From assembly GCF_000143985.1 (NCBI RefSeq), contig NC_014364.1:930001-994000 (forward strand): DNA of 64,000 nt. Reading direction: 5' to 3'. Numbering within the stretch: position 1 is the stretch's first letter; each line of letters starts with the position of its first letter. This document shows, in pieces, positions 8,687-16,916 of the stretch. Source of the DNA: Sediminispirochaeta smaragdinae DSM 11293. Its GTDB lineage: Bacteria > Spirochaetota > Spirochaetia > DSM-16054 > Sediminispirochaetaceae. The translations under genes and the position numbers were made by a program. The notes under the pieces were generated by a model. It had not been told where the DNA came from. It was given only the letters and a program-made list of their open reading frames with translations, and ran no database searches.

Positions 8687-8828
8687 TGTCCGGAATCGTG
8701 GTGATTCCTTTACCTTTAAGCCCAGGCATAAGAGGGCAGATAGTCAATCGTCCTTTTTTGTATCGTTCTTACTATAAGTAACTACGAGAAAAGGAGATTT
8801 TATTCATTTTCCACCACGATTCCGGACA
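8687..8828. mobile_element. MITE-like element, copy A (142 bp)
   Basis: This stretch begins TGTCCGGAATCGTGGTG (8687-8703) and ends with its exact complement CACCACGATTCCGGACA (8812-8828): 17/17 perfect terminal inverted repeats. There is no ORF inside. A very similar 143-bp arrangement occurs at 51582-51724, and single ends occur at 22765 and 26277. The flanks show no clear target duplication. It looks like a non-autonomous miniature transposon, but an interspersed hairpin repeat is also possible. Confidence 0.6.
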
Positions 8829-8872
8829 GTCGTTGACTTTACCAAATCATAGAATTTTGGTAAGAAATCATC

Positions 8873-9955
8873 ATGACCAATACACACAACGATGCTGTGG
8901 TTATCGCTCTCAGTGGCGGTGTCGATTCCAGCGTTGCCGCCTGGATGCTATCCAGGCAGTCAGGCAGGATCTTCGGTGCCACCCATTACATCCAGGATGA
9001 CTCTCCCTGCTGCAATACCAAGACGATTTATCGGGCCCGGGTAATCTGCAGGGACCTCGGTATTCCTTATCGCCTGCTGGATATGCGAAGCTCCTTCCGG
9101 CAAAGTGTCGTTGATCCCTTTGTGGAAACGTATCGCCGTGCAGAGACCCCAAATCCCTGCGTTCGCTGTAATGAACGGCTTCGTTTCGGTGATTTTTATC
9201 ATCAGGTTCGCAGGCTTCTCGTCGAAGAGGGGGCTCTTCGTGAAACTGAGAGGCCGCGTATCGCCACTGGCCACTATGCCCGAACCGCGGTGGTGGACGG
9301 GGTTTCCTATATTCGCAAAGGGGTTGATCCCTCCAAGGACCAGTCTTATATGCTTTACCGAATTCCAAGGGATGTTCTTCCCTATGTCTGTTTTCCCCTT
9401 GGTGAATATACAAAAAAAGAGGTGGTGGAGATTGCCCTCCGTGAAAATCTCCCGACCAAGAGCATAAAGGAGAGTCAGGACATCTGTTTTGCCGACGGTG
9501 GCTATATTGATTTCCTTCGCCATCGTCTTGGAACCGAATTTGTTGATCGTCCGGGGGATCTTGTGGATAATTCCGGCAAGCGGCTGGGGCAGCATCGCGG
9601 CTACCTGCATTACACCATTGGTCAACGCCAAGGGCTTGGCCTTGGGGATGGGCCTTGGTATGTTTCGCAAATTGATGGTGATGCCAATAGGGTTGTTGTC
9701 GCCCGTAAAGGGGAGTTCGGTACCCAACGTTTTAGCCTTTCCGAGGTGATCTGGGATCTCCCTGATGCTCCTCCTTTCGAATGCATGGTTAAAATACGCT
9801 ATAACTCAGGAGAAGTCCCCTGCCGGGTTGAGGGATTGCCCGAATCCGGTTCACTTCTGGTTGAACTGGAAGAGCCGGCCTCTGTCACTCCCGGCCAGTC
9901 AGCCGTCTTTTATCGGGATGATTTGGTGATTGGCGGCGGAATCATCGACCGATAG
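8873..9955 (+). CDS. mnmA: tRNA-specific 2-thiouridylase MnmA
   Basis: A 360-residue enzyme that thiolates U34 of tRNA-Lys, -Glu and -Gln, using ATP and sulfur relayed from a persulfide. The PP-loop SGGVDSS is at residues 14-20. The two catalytic cysteines are in NPCVRC (about 97) and SQDICFAD (about 203), and GQRQGLGLG and the C-terminal beta-barrel are present. The length is normal. The ribosome-binding site is weak; a short inverted repeat (TTACCAAA/TTTGGTAA, 8839-8863) sits in the leader just ahead of the ATG. Confidence 0.95.
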   Translation: MTNTHNDAVVIALSGGVDSSVAAWMLSRQSGRIFGATHYIQDDSPCCNTKTIYRARVICRDLGIPYRLLDMRSSFRQSVVDPFVETYRRAETPNPCVRCNERLRFGDFYHQVRRLLVEEGALRETERPRIATGHYARTAVVDGVSYIRKGVDPSKDQSYMLYRIPRDVLPYVCFPLGEYTKKEVVEIALRENLPTKSIKESQDICFADGGYIDFLRHRLGTEFVDRPGDLVDNSGKRLGQHRGYLHYTIGQRQGLGLGDGPWYVSQIDGDANRVVVARKGEFGTQRFSLSEVIWDLPDAPPFECMVKIRYNSGEVPCRVEGLPESGSLLVELEEPASVTPGQSAVFYRDDLVIGGGIIDR

Positions 9956-10038
9956 GCCTCTTTCCCCCTTTACATCCTGCCGGTAAAAATTATAGTTATG
10001 TGCAAACATATTTTCATTTTTACGGACAGGTTTAATAT

Positions 10039-12600
10039 ATGGACGGAAAAACACTGGTAATTGTCGAGTCTCCAACGAAAGCACGCACGATAAAACGCTT
10101 TCTTCCGAAGAATTTCATTGTTGAAGCAAGCGTCGGTCATGTTCGTGATCTTCCTCAATCAGCCTCAGATATTCCAAAAGAGTTAAAGAAGGAGGAATGG
10201 GGTCGCCTCGGTATCGATATCGATAATCAATTCCGTCCCTTATATGTCATTCCCCGGGGGAAGGGTAAGATTATCCGCGAGCTAAAGAAACGGATCAAAG
10301 AGGTTGATCTCGTGCTGCTTGCCACTGATGAAGATCGTGAGGGAGAGAGCATATCGTGGCATCTTACCGAGGTGCTGCAACCCAAGGTGCCGGTGAAACG
10401 CATGGTTTTTCATGAGATTACCAAAAAGGCGATTGAACGGGCATTGGAGAATGAACGCGCTATCGACATGGACCTGGTCAATGCCCAGGAAACTCGACGT
10501 ATTCTCGATCGTCTCTACGGTTATACCCTAAGTCCCCTTATCTGGAAGAAAATTGCCTATGGTCTTTCTGCCGGTCGGGTTCAGAGCCCCGGCCTGCGTC
10601 TCATTGTTCAAAGGGAACGGGAACGAATTTCCTTTGTGAAGTCTGTATATTGGGATATAAAGGCTGAACTCTTTCCTGAGGATGAAAAGAAGAGTTTCGA
10701 GGCGAAACTTGAATCCCTCGACGGCAGCAGAATTGCCGGGGGTAAAGACTTCGATCCTGCCACTGGTAAGCTGCTGCCAAATAAAAAGAATGTTGTCGTT
10801 GTTGATGAAGCCACTGCCCGAAGCCTGGAAAAGGAGCTTGCCGATGTCCGGTGGGCCGTCTCCGAGCTCTCGGAGAAGCATTCCAAGACACGGCCTGCAC
10901 CTCCCTTTATCACCAGTACCCTTCAGCAGGAGGGAAACCGGAAACTGCGAATGTCGGCACGGGAGACCATGCGCACCGCTCAGAGGCTCTATGAGCAGGG
11001 CTTTATCACCTACATGAGAACCGACTCTCCGACCCTTAGCGCCGAGGCCCTTCAGGGGGCTCGTAGTGCGGTTCAGGAGCTTTATGGGAAGGAGTATCTC
11101 TCTGAAGCCCCCCGTCAGTATGCTGCAAAATCCAAGGGGGCGCAGGAGGCTCATGAGGCAATTCGTCCGGCTGGAGAGCGTTTCCGTCATCCCGATGAAA
11201 CGGCTCTTTCCGGCAGGGAAAAATCCCTGTACACCTTGATTTGGAAACGGACCCTTGCCAGTCAGATGGCCGAGGCACGAAAGGTCTCTGTCACTGCAAA
11301 GATCGATGCCGGACGGACGCGGTTTTCGGCAACAGGAACGAGAATCGAGTTTCCCGGATTTATCCGCGTCTACGTAGAGGGCAAGGATGACCCCGAAGCG
11401 GCTCTCGACGACAAAGAGACGTTTCTTCCTCCTCTGGCCGAGGGACAGGAACTTAGCCTGAAGGGGCTTGAAAGTCTTGTCCATGAGACCAAGCCCCCAG
11501 CCCGCTTTACCGAAGCCACCCTGGTGCGGGAGCTTGAAAGTCTTGGGATCGGCCGTCCTTCTACCTATGCTACCATCATCAACACCCTATTTGAGCGACA
11601 ATATGTGCGTAAGCAGGGAAATGCACTGGTTCCCACCTTTACCGGTTTTGCCGTTGTGCAGCTCCTTGAGCGCCATTTCCAGGAAATGATCGAATATAGC
11701 TTTACAAGCGACATGGAAGCTGCTCTCGACCAGATTGCCGTGGGAAAGCGGAATCGACTTGAGTACCTGACTTCCTTTTATTTGGGAGATTCCGGACTAA
11801 AAGCGCGGGTCGAGCATCGTGAAAAGGCGATTAAACCCGAGGAGTCGCGTACCATCGACTTGCCGCATATCACGGAGGGCATCAAGGTCGGTAAATATGG
11901 CCCCTACCTTGTGCAGCACCATGATGGTGAAGAGGTCCATGCCTCCATTCCGGAAGATATCGCTCCTGCGGATCTCCGTGAAGAGGAGATCCAGGAGTTG
12001 ATTCGGGCCCAGAAAAACGGACCGGAACCCCTTGGCAGCGACCCTGAAAGCGGTGAACCTGTCTACTGCCTGACCGGTAGGTACGGCCCTTATGTCCAGC
12101 TTGGTGAAAAGAGTGACGACAATCCCAAGCCTAGACGTGCTGCCGTTCCCAAAGGGCTAAAGCCTTCGGAGGTCACGCTTGAGCTTGCTATCCAGCGCCT
12201 GAGTCTTCCTCGGGCACTGGGTATCAACCCGGCAACCGGCAAAGAGGTTTTGGTGAACGACGGTCGCTTCGGACCCTATGTCCTCCATGACGGAGAATTC
12301 CGTTCGTTGAAGAAAGATGACGATCTTTTTACGATAGGCCTCGATCGGGCCCTCGAGATTCTTGCCGAACCGAAGCGAGGTAGGGGGGGCGTTTCCGTTC
12401 TGAAGGATTTTGGAGCCATTGCTGATGGAGGGCGCAAGGTTGCCGTATACGACGGAAAGTACGGACCGTATATTAAATGCGGTGCAAAGAACATTCGTCT
12501 TCCGGATGACAAACGAGAGACGGAGGCGATCGAAAAACTTTCTTCGGAAGAGGTCCTTGAAATTATCAATACGGCTTCTAAGGCCAAGGGAAAGAAGTAA
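10039..12600 (+). CDS. topA: DNA topoisomerase I
   Basis: An 853-residue type IA topoisomerase that relaxes negative supercoils. The Toprim domain opens the protein (LVIVESPTKARTIKRFL, then ATDEDREGE for Mg2+). The catalytic tyrosine is Tyr325 in FITYMRTDS. The C-terminal third carries at least four topoisomerase C-terminal repeats with GKYGPYL, GRYGPYV, GRFGPYV and GKYGPYI, and no CxxC zinc fingers, unlike the E. coli enzyme. The tail is lysine-rich (SKAKGKK). It ends 2 bp from the convergent hydrolase gene. Confidence 0.96.
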   Translation: MDGKTLVIVESPTKARTIKRFLPKNFIVEASVGHVRDLPQSASDIPKELKKEEWGRLGIDIDNQFRPLYVIPRGKGKIIRELKKRIKEVDLVLLATDEDREGESISWHLTEVLQPKVPVKRMVFHEITKKAIERALENERAIDMDLVNAQETRRILDRLYGYTLSPLIWKKIAYGLSAGRVQSPGLRLIVQRERERISFVKSVYWDIKAELFPEDEKKSFEAKLESLDGSRIAGGKDFDPATGKLLPNKKNVVVVDEATARSLEKELADVRWAVSELSEKHSKTRPAPPFITSTLQQEGNRKLRMSARETMRTAQRLYEQGFITYMRTDSPTLSAEALQGARSAVQELYGKEYLSEAPRQYAAKSKGAQEAHEAIRPAGERFRHPDETALSGREKSLYTLIWKRTLASQMAEARKVSVTAKIDAGRTRFSATGTRIEFPGFIRVYVEGKDDPEAALDDKETFLPPLAEGQELSLKGLESLVHETKPPARFTEATLVRELESLGIGRPSTYATIINTLFERQYVRKQGNALVPTFTGFAVVQLLERHFQEMIEYSFTSDMEAALDQIAVGKRNRLEYLTSFYLGDSGLKARVEHREKAIKPEESRTIDLPHITEGIKVGKYGPYLVQHHDGEEVHASIPEDIAPADLREEEIQELIRAQKNGPEPLGSDPESGEPVYCLTGRYGPYVQLGEKSDDNPKPRRAAVPKGLKPSEVTLELAIQRLSLPRALGINPATGKEVLVNDGRFGPYVLHDGEFRSLKKDDDLFTIGLDRALEILAEPKRGRGGVSVLKDFGAIADGGRKVAVYDGKYGPYIKCGAKNIRLPDDKRETEAIEKLSSEEVLEIINTASKAKGKK

Positions 12601-12602
12601 GA

Positions 12603-13451
12603 TCAGAAATGTTCTGCCAGCCAGATGGAGATGGCGGCGAAGACCTTTTGTTTTTCCGGTTCGTTGAGAATCTCGTGGTATAAGCCGTCGAAAATTTCCA
12701 GTCTCTTGTCTGTTGATCCCAGGCCCTTAAGCAGCAATGTGCTGCATCCGGGGGCAACGATTCTATCTGCACTTCCGTGCATAATAAGGGCAGGCACCTT
12801 AACTCGCGCTAGTTTCTCCGCACTCGTTAGTTTGGATATCCTTAACATTTCCCTGCCCATCCGCGCCTTCATGGGACCGGTATAGACCAATGGATCCGCC
12901 ACATAGGCCTCTACGACGCGAGTGTCTCTGCTGATTCCTGCCGTATCGAAAGGGCGTACACCCATATTCGGTGCCAAAGTTGCAAGCACCTTTGCACCCC
13001 ACCGCAGGGGAAGGGAGACCCCTGCCTCGTTGCGTATTGCAGCGCCGGAGAGAATAAGTGCATCGATCTTGTCGGGGTGACGGCAGGCAAAGGCCGTTGC
13101 AATGGCACCTCCCATGCTGTGTCCGAGTAGAATAACAGGAAGCCCGGGCGTTTTCTTCTCCTGAGATTGTATGACCAACATCAGGTCGTCGAGGTAGCGT
13201 TCAAAATGAGGAATATCCGCCCGTCTCCCGCCTGATTGTCCGTGTCCGTAATGGTCAAAGGCTACAACCTTGAAACCGGATGAGGTGAGCACTTCGGCAA
13301 GTCCCCGGTATCGTCCCGAATGCTCGGCATAGCCGTGGGAAATAAAAATAGTCCCCTTCGGGGCCCTCTGTTTGAAGGCCTCGGCCGACCATACGCGGAG
13401 GAATCGTTTCCCTCCGTCGAAGCCCTGCATCGATTCATTATGTTCTGTCAT
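12603..13451 (-). CDS. Alpha/beta hydrolase, monoglyceride-lipase-like
   Basis: A 282-residue cytoplasmic serine hydrolase of the Hydrolase_4/monoacylglycerol lipase group. The oxyanion region is SHGYAEHSGRY, the nucleophile elbow is GHSMGG with Ser112, the acid is in HGSADRIV and the histidine is in GLYHEIL, all with correct spacing. It probably hydrolyses monoacylglycerols or related esters. It has no signal peptide. It is monocistronic and convergent with topA. Confidence 0.88.
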   Translation of the reverse strand: MTEHNESMQGFDGGKRFLRVWSAEAFKQRAPKGTIFISHGYAEHSGRYRGLAEVLTSSGFKVVAFDHYGHGQSGGRRADIPHFERYLDDLMLVIQSQEKKTPGLPVILLGHSMGGAIATAFACRHPDKIDALILSGAAIRNEAGVSLPLRWGAKVLATLAPNMGVRPFDTAGISRDTRVVEAYVADPLVYTGPMKARMGREMLRISKLTSAEKLARVKVPALIMHGSADRIVAPGCSTLLLKGLGSTDKRLEIFDGLYHEILNEPEKQKVFAAISIWLAEHF

Positions 13452-13596
13452 ATTGCGTTTTCCTCTTTCAGAAAAGTATTCAGGGCTTTGCCGAAAAGGT
13501 CAAGAAGGAATAGTATTGGGTTCTAATAAGTAGACAAATAAATAATAGAATTGAAAATAATTTTATAGAGTAAATAGAGATAAATAATTAACATAA

Positions 13597-13610
13597 GTAT
13601 AAGTTTATAC
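13597..13610. promoter_or_regulatory. Palindrome in the AT-rich opuA control region
   Basis: GTATAAGTTTATAC is GTATAA and its complement TTATAC around a GT centre. It lies 27 bp upstream of the -35 of the opuA promoter, inside a strongly AT-rich stretch (about 13520-13690) that contrasts with its surroundings. It is a possible operator or a site for a nucleoid protein involved in osmotic control. Confidence 0.35.
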
Positions 13611-13637
13611 AAATAAAAGAGTTATAAAGCACCTTAC

Positions 13638-13666
13638 TTGACCTTATATGTATAATTATATATTAT
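13638..13666 (+). promoter_or_regulatory. Promoter of the glycine-betaine transporter operon
   Basis: TTGACC (13638-13643), a 17-bp spacer and TATTAT (13661-13666), about 50 bp ahead of the ATG at 13719. The surrounding 170 bp are very AT-rich. Confidence 0.65.
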
Positions 13667-13718
13667 GTGAGAAGAAATATCCGGGAAATGATATGAACAG
13701 TATAGATAAGGACACTGA

Positions 13719-14978
13719 ATGGAACATGAGGTAAAGATTAAAATTGAGAATCTTTACAAGATTTTTGGTCCGAACCCTAAACGGGTTTTTCCCCTTCTTG
13801 AGCAGGGGCGGACAAAAGAGGAGATTCTCAAAAAGAGCGGCTGTGTCGTTGCTGTCAACGATGTCAGCTTTGAAATTGGAAAGAGGGAAACCTTTGTCAT
13901 TATGGGGCTTTCGGGAAGTGGAAAATCAACGCTTATCCGTTGCCTGAATCGTCTGATAAATCCCACGGCGGGAAAGATTCTGATCGATGGGGAAAACATT
14001 CTCGATATGGACAAAGAGCAGTTGCGAAAGGTCCGGCGGTATACCCTTTCGATGGTTTTTCAGCATTTTGGCCTTCTTCCGCATCGGACGGTGCTTGAAA
14101 ATGTGGAATTTGGACTCGAAATCAGCGGCATGGACAAAGAGACCAGGAGGGAGAAGGCCTTATCTTCTCTGGACCTGGTAGGTTTAAAAGGCTACGAAAA
14201 GAGTATGCCCGACGAGCTTTCTGGTGGTATGCAGCAGCGGGTCGGGCTTGCCAGGGCCCTTGCAAACGATCCTGAAGTGCTTCTGATGGATGAAGCCTTT
14301 AGTGCTCTGGATCCTCTTATCAGGACACAGATGCAGGATGAGCTTTTAACCCTTCAGGCCAAGATGCATAAGACCATCGTTTTTATCACTCACGACCTTG
14401 ATGAGGCCCTCAAACTTGGCGACCGTATACTCATTCTTGGTCCCGGAGGTGTTATCAGACAGATCGGAACCCCGGAGGAAATACTCTCCGATCCGGCAGA
14501 CGATTATGTGAAGGCATTCGTTCAGAATGTGGATAAGTCAAAGATCATCACCGTCTCTTCAATCATGCGCAACGCACAGGTTGTAAATATTGATAAAGAT
14601 GGTCCGGGGACTGCAACACGGTTGATGGAAAAGGCTTCCATGGATCGTATCGTCGTTGTTGATTCGGACAGAAAATTGCTTGGTATTGTGAAGATCGACG
14701 ATACGGTACGTCTCCAGAAGCAGAAGGTGAAGAGCCTTGAATCGATTTTGTTCGACCAGGTCTACACGGCTCACCCTACAACCCCAATATCCGAGCTACT
14801 TCCCGTGGCGTTCGATTCAGAAGATCCTATTGCCGTGATCGACGAGGATGGGGTCTTCCATGGGGCCGTGGATAGGGGTGCGATTATCGCCGAGGTGAGC
14901 GACGAAAACGACGACGGTGGTCCTGTTATCCTCAGTGAGTTCATTGAACAGAACGGAAACGGAGGAAAGGACATATGA
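13719..14978 (+). CDS. proV: Glycine betaine/proline ABC transporter ATPase with CBS domains
   Basis: A 419-residue ATPase of the OpuAA/ProV type that powers osmoprotectant uptake. Walker A GLSGSGKST is at 63-71, the signature is LSGGMQQR (about 167-174), Walker B is VLLMDEAFSALD, and it starts with the family's extended N-terminus (KIFGPNPKRVFPLLEQG). The last ~140 residues hold a pair of CBS motifs thought to sense ionic strength or nucleotide. The stop overlaps the permease start (ATGA). Three genes, proV-proW-proX, form a complete operon closed by a terminator. Confidence 0.95.
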   Translation: MEHEVKIKIENLYKIFGPNPKRVFPLLEQGRTKEEILKKSGCVVAVNDVSFEIGKRETFVIMGLSGSGKSTLIRCLNRLINPTAGKILIDGENILDMDKEQLRKVRRYTLSMVFQHFGLLPHRTVLENVEFGLEISGMDKETRREKALSSLDLVGLKGYEKSMPDELSGGMQQRVGLARALANDPEVLLMDEAFSALDPLIRTQMQDELLTLQAKMHKTIVFITHDLDEALKLGDRILILGPGGVIRQIGTPEEILSDPADDYVKAFVQNVDKSKIITVSSIMRNAQVVNIDKDGPGTATRLMEKASMDRIVVVDSDRKLLGIVKIDDTVRLQKQKVKSLESILFDQVYTAHPTTPISELLPVAFDSEDPIAVIDEDGVFHGAVDRGAIIAEVSDENDDGGPVILSEFIEQNGNGGKDI

Positions 14979-15829
14979 TATTGGAGACGTTACGAGATAT
15001 TTTGGATGTCGGTGGATGGTTCGAGGCTATTATCGATTGGATGACCCTCCATTGGGACGGCTTTTTCGATGGTGTAAGTGCTATTGTTCAAGCTGTTCTA
15101 AGTGCGTTCTTGGCTGTCTTCTCTTTTCCGCCACCGATTGTTTTGGTTCTTTTGCTTGCGGCTCTTGCCTGGTGGCTTGTTAGTCGTGGAGCAGGAATCC
15201 TGAGCTTTATAGGGTTCTCCCTTATCTGGATCATGGGCTTGTGGGGGGAAACTATGGAAACCCTCTCACTTGTCGTGACCTCCGTCATCCTTGCTTTGCT
15301 CATTGCCGTGCCGGTTGGAATTTGGTCTTCGAAAAAGGATACGGTACAGCGCATTGTGCGCCCCGTCCTTGACTTCATGCAGACCCTGCCGGCCTTTGTC
15401 TATCTGATTCCCGCCGTACTCTTTTTCAAACTTGGGCCGGTTCCCGGTGTTATCGCCACGTTGATTTTTGCCATGCCTCCTTCGGTTCGACTTACCAACC
15501 TCGGTATCCGTCAGGTTCCCAAGGAGATTAAGGAGGCTGCCAAAAGCTTTGGGGCCACAAGCCATCAAATGCTTCTTAAGGCTGAACTACCGGTTGCCCT
15601 TCCCACCATCCTTGCCGGGGTGAATCAGACCATCATGCTGGCCCTCTCCATGGTAGTGATCGCCGGTATGATTGGTGCCGGTGGCCTTGGAAATGAGGTC
15701 CTTAAGGGAATTACACAGTTAAAAATTGATCAGGGTTTTGAAGGGGGAATTGCCATAGTCATACTCGCAATGTACCTCGACAGGGTAACCCAGGCACTTG
15801 GAAAAGTCGCCGGCACCCGTCGGCGTTAA
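14975..15829 (+). CDS. proW: Glycine betaine/proline ABC transporter permease
   Basis: A 284-residue inner-membrane permease with about six transmembrane segments and the EAA loop that contacts the ATPase (EAAKSFGATSHQMLLKAELP). The short hydrophilic N-terminus before the first helix resembles OpuAB/ProW. It overlaps proV by 4 bp and is followed 33 bp later by the binding-protein gene. Confidence 0.94.
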   Translation: MILETLRDILDVGGWFEAIIDWMTLHWDGFFDGVSAIVQAVLSAFLAVFSFPPPIVLVLLLAALAWWLVSRGAGILSFIGFSLIWIMGLWGETMETLSLVVTSVILALLIAVPVGIWSSKKDTVQRIVRPVLDFMQTLPAFVYLIPAVLFFKLGPVPGVIATLIFAMPPSVRLTNLGIRQVPKEIKEAAKSFGATSHQMLLKAELPVALPTILAGVNQTIMLALSMVVIAGMIGAGGLGNEVLKGITQLKIDQGFEGGIAIVILAMYLDRVTQALGKVAGTRRR

Positions 15830-15862
15830 GGATATAGTGATGAATTTTTTTCAGGAGGTTTC

Positions 15863-16765
15863 ATGAAGTTTACTAACAAATTGTTGCTTGCACTGATGGC
15901 CGTGACCCTCGTGTTTGCAGTCTCTTGCTCTCAGAAGGATGAGAAAGCGGGCGAATCCGCTTCGGCAAAAGGTGCAGCTTCTGCCGAGGAAAAAACGGCG
16001 GAGCTTGTCTATGTTAATTGGGCGGAAGGGGTCGCCTTCACCAATCTTGCGAAGGTGGTGCTCGAGGATAAGATGGGTTACGATGTCACCATCACTGCCA
16101 CCGACGTAGCCCCGGGGTATGTTTCCATTGCACAGGGAGACAAAGATGCCTTTATGGAGACGTGGCTCCCTGTTCTTCATAAGGATTATTACGATGAGTA
16201 CAAAGACGATATCGTAGATTTGGGACATGTCTTCGAAGGAACCCAAAGCGGACTTGTTGTCCCTGCTTACATGTCGATCGACAAGATCAGCGAGCTCAAT
16301 TCCATCAAGGATGATCTCGGCGGCAAGATTACCGGTATCGATGCCGGGGCCGGTGTTATGAAGACAACCGAAGAGGTTATTGAGCTTTACGATCTCGATC
16401 TCAGTCTCATGTCTTCCAGTGGTCCCGCGATGGCGGCCGCTTTAAAGGATGCCTATGCAAAAAAAGAGCCGATCGTCGTTACCGGCTGGACCCCGCACTG
16501 GATGTTTGGAAAGTGGGATCTGAAGTTTCTACAGCAGGACCCGGATAAAACGGTATGGGGAAAAGGAAATATCCATATTATGGCCCGCAAAAACATCCGC
16601 GAAGATAAGCCTACCCTTGCCACATTTCTATCGAATATGTTTTTTGATGAGGCTCAGCTTGGAGACCTGATGGTCAAAATTGAAGAGTCCGATGACGATA
16701 TCGAAGTTGTTACACGTCAGTGGATGAGCGATCATTCCGACCTCATCGATAGTTGGATTCCGTAA
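15863..16765 (+). CDS. proX: Glycine betaine-binding lipoprotein
   Basis: A 300-residue substrate-binding protein of the OpuAC family. The signal peptide ends in the lipobox FAVSC with Cys22 as the acylation site, followed by a low-complexity linker. The mature part starts LVYVNWAEGVAF, and later VTGWTPHWMF carries the aromatic cage residues typical of betaine binding. It has AGGAGG upstream. It completes the proVWX operon and would be anchored in the inner membrane facing the periplasm. Confidence 0.93.
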   Translation: MKFTNKLLLALMAVTLVFAVSCSQKDEKAGESASAKGAASAEEKTAELVYVNWAEGVAFTNLAKVVLEDKMGYDVTITATDVAPGYVSIAQGDKDAFMETWLPVLHKDYYDEYKDDIVDLGHVFEGTQSGLVVPAYMSIDKISELNSIKDDLGGKITGIDAGAGVMKTTEEVIELYDLDLSLMSSSGPAMAAALKDAYAKKEPIVVTGWTPHWMFGKWDLKFLQQDPDKTVWGKGNIHIMARKNIREDKPTLATFLSNMFFDEAQLGDLMVKIEESDDDIEVVTRQWMSDHSDLIDSWIP

Positions 16766-16791
16766 TACGGCCCGACCAAAGATGAATAGAT

Positions 16792-16822
16792 AAAGCCGCC
16801 TACGTAAGCAGGCGGCTTTTTT
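16792..16822 (+). terminator. Intrinsic terminator of the proVWX operon
   Basis: AAAGCCGCCT (16792-16801), an 8-base loop and AGGCGGCTTT (16810-16819), followed by more T residues: a 10-bp GC-rich stem with a T-tract. Confidence 0.9.
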
Positions 16823-16865
16823 ACATACTTTACACTCCTTTTACCTCGCTTTTACAACGCTTTAC
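16820..16865 (+). promoter_or_regulatory. Five TTTAC direct repeats upstream of the efflux operon
   Basis: TTTAC occurs at 16820, 16829, 16840, 16851 and 16861, separated by 4, 6, 6 and 5 bases, so that successive copies lie on nearly the same face of the helix. The complement, GTAAA with N4-6 spacing, is the arrangement bound by CpxR/OmpR-type response regulators. The likely -10 is TATCAT at 16882-16887, which puts the array at about -73 to -29. The first copy overlaps the T-tract of the preceding terminator. Confidence 0.5.
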
Positions 16866-16916
16866 CGGTAAATTATTAGACTATCATTGAAACCTTAATG
16901 AATGGAGAGTGATGAT

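Noticed and set aside
10528-11484. Minus-strand ORF of 318 codons inside topA
   Set aside because: It lies opposite the conserved core and active site of topoisomerase I; no plausible product.
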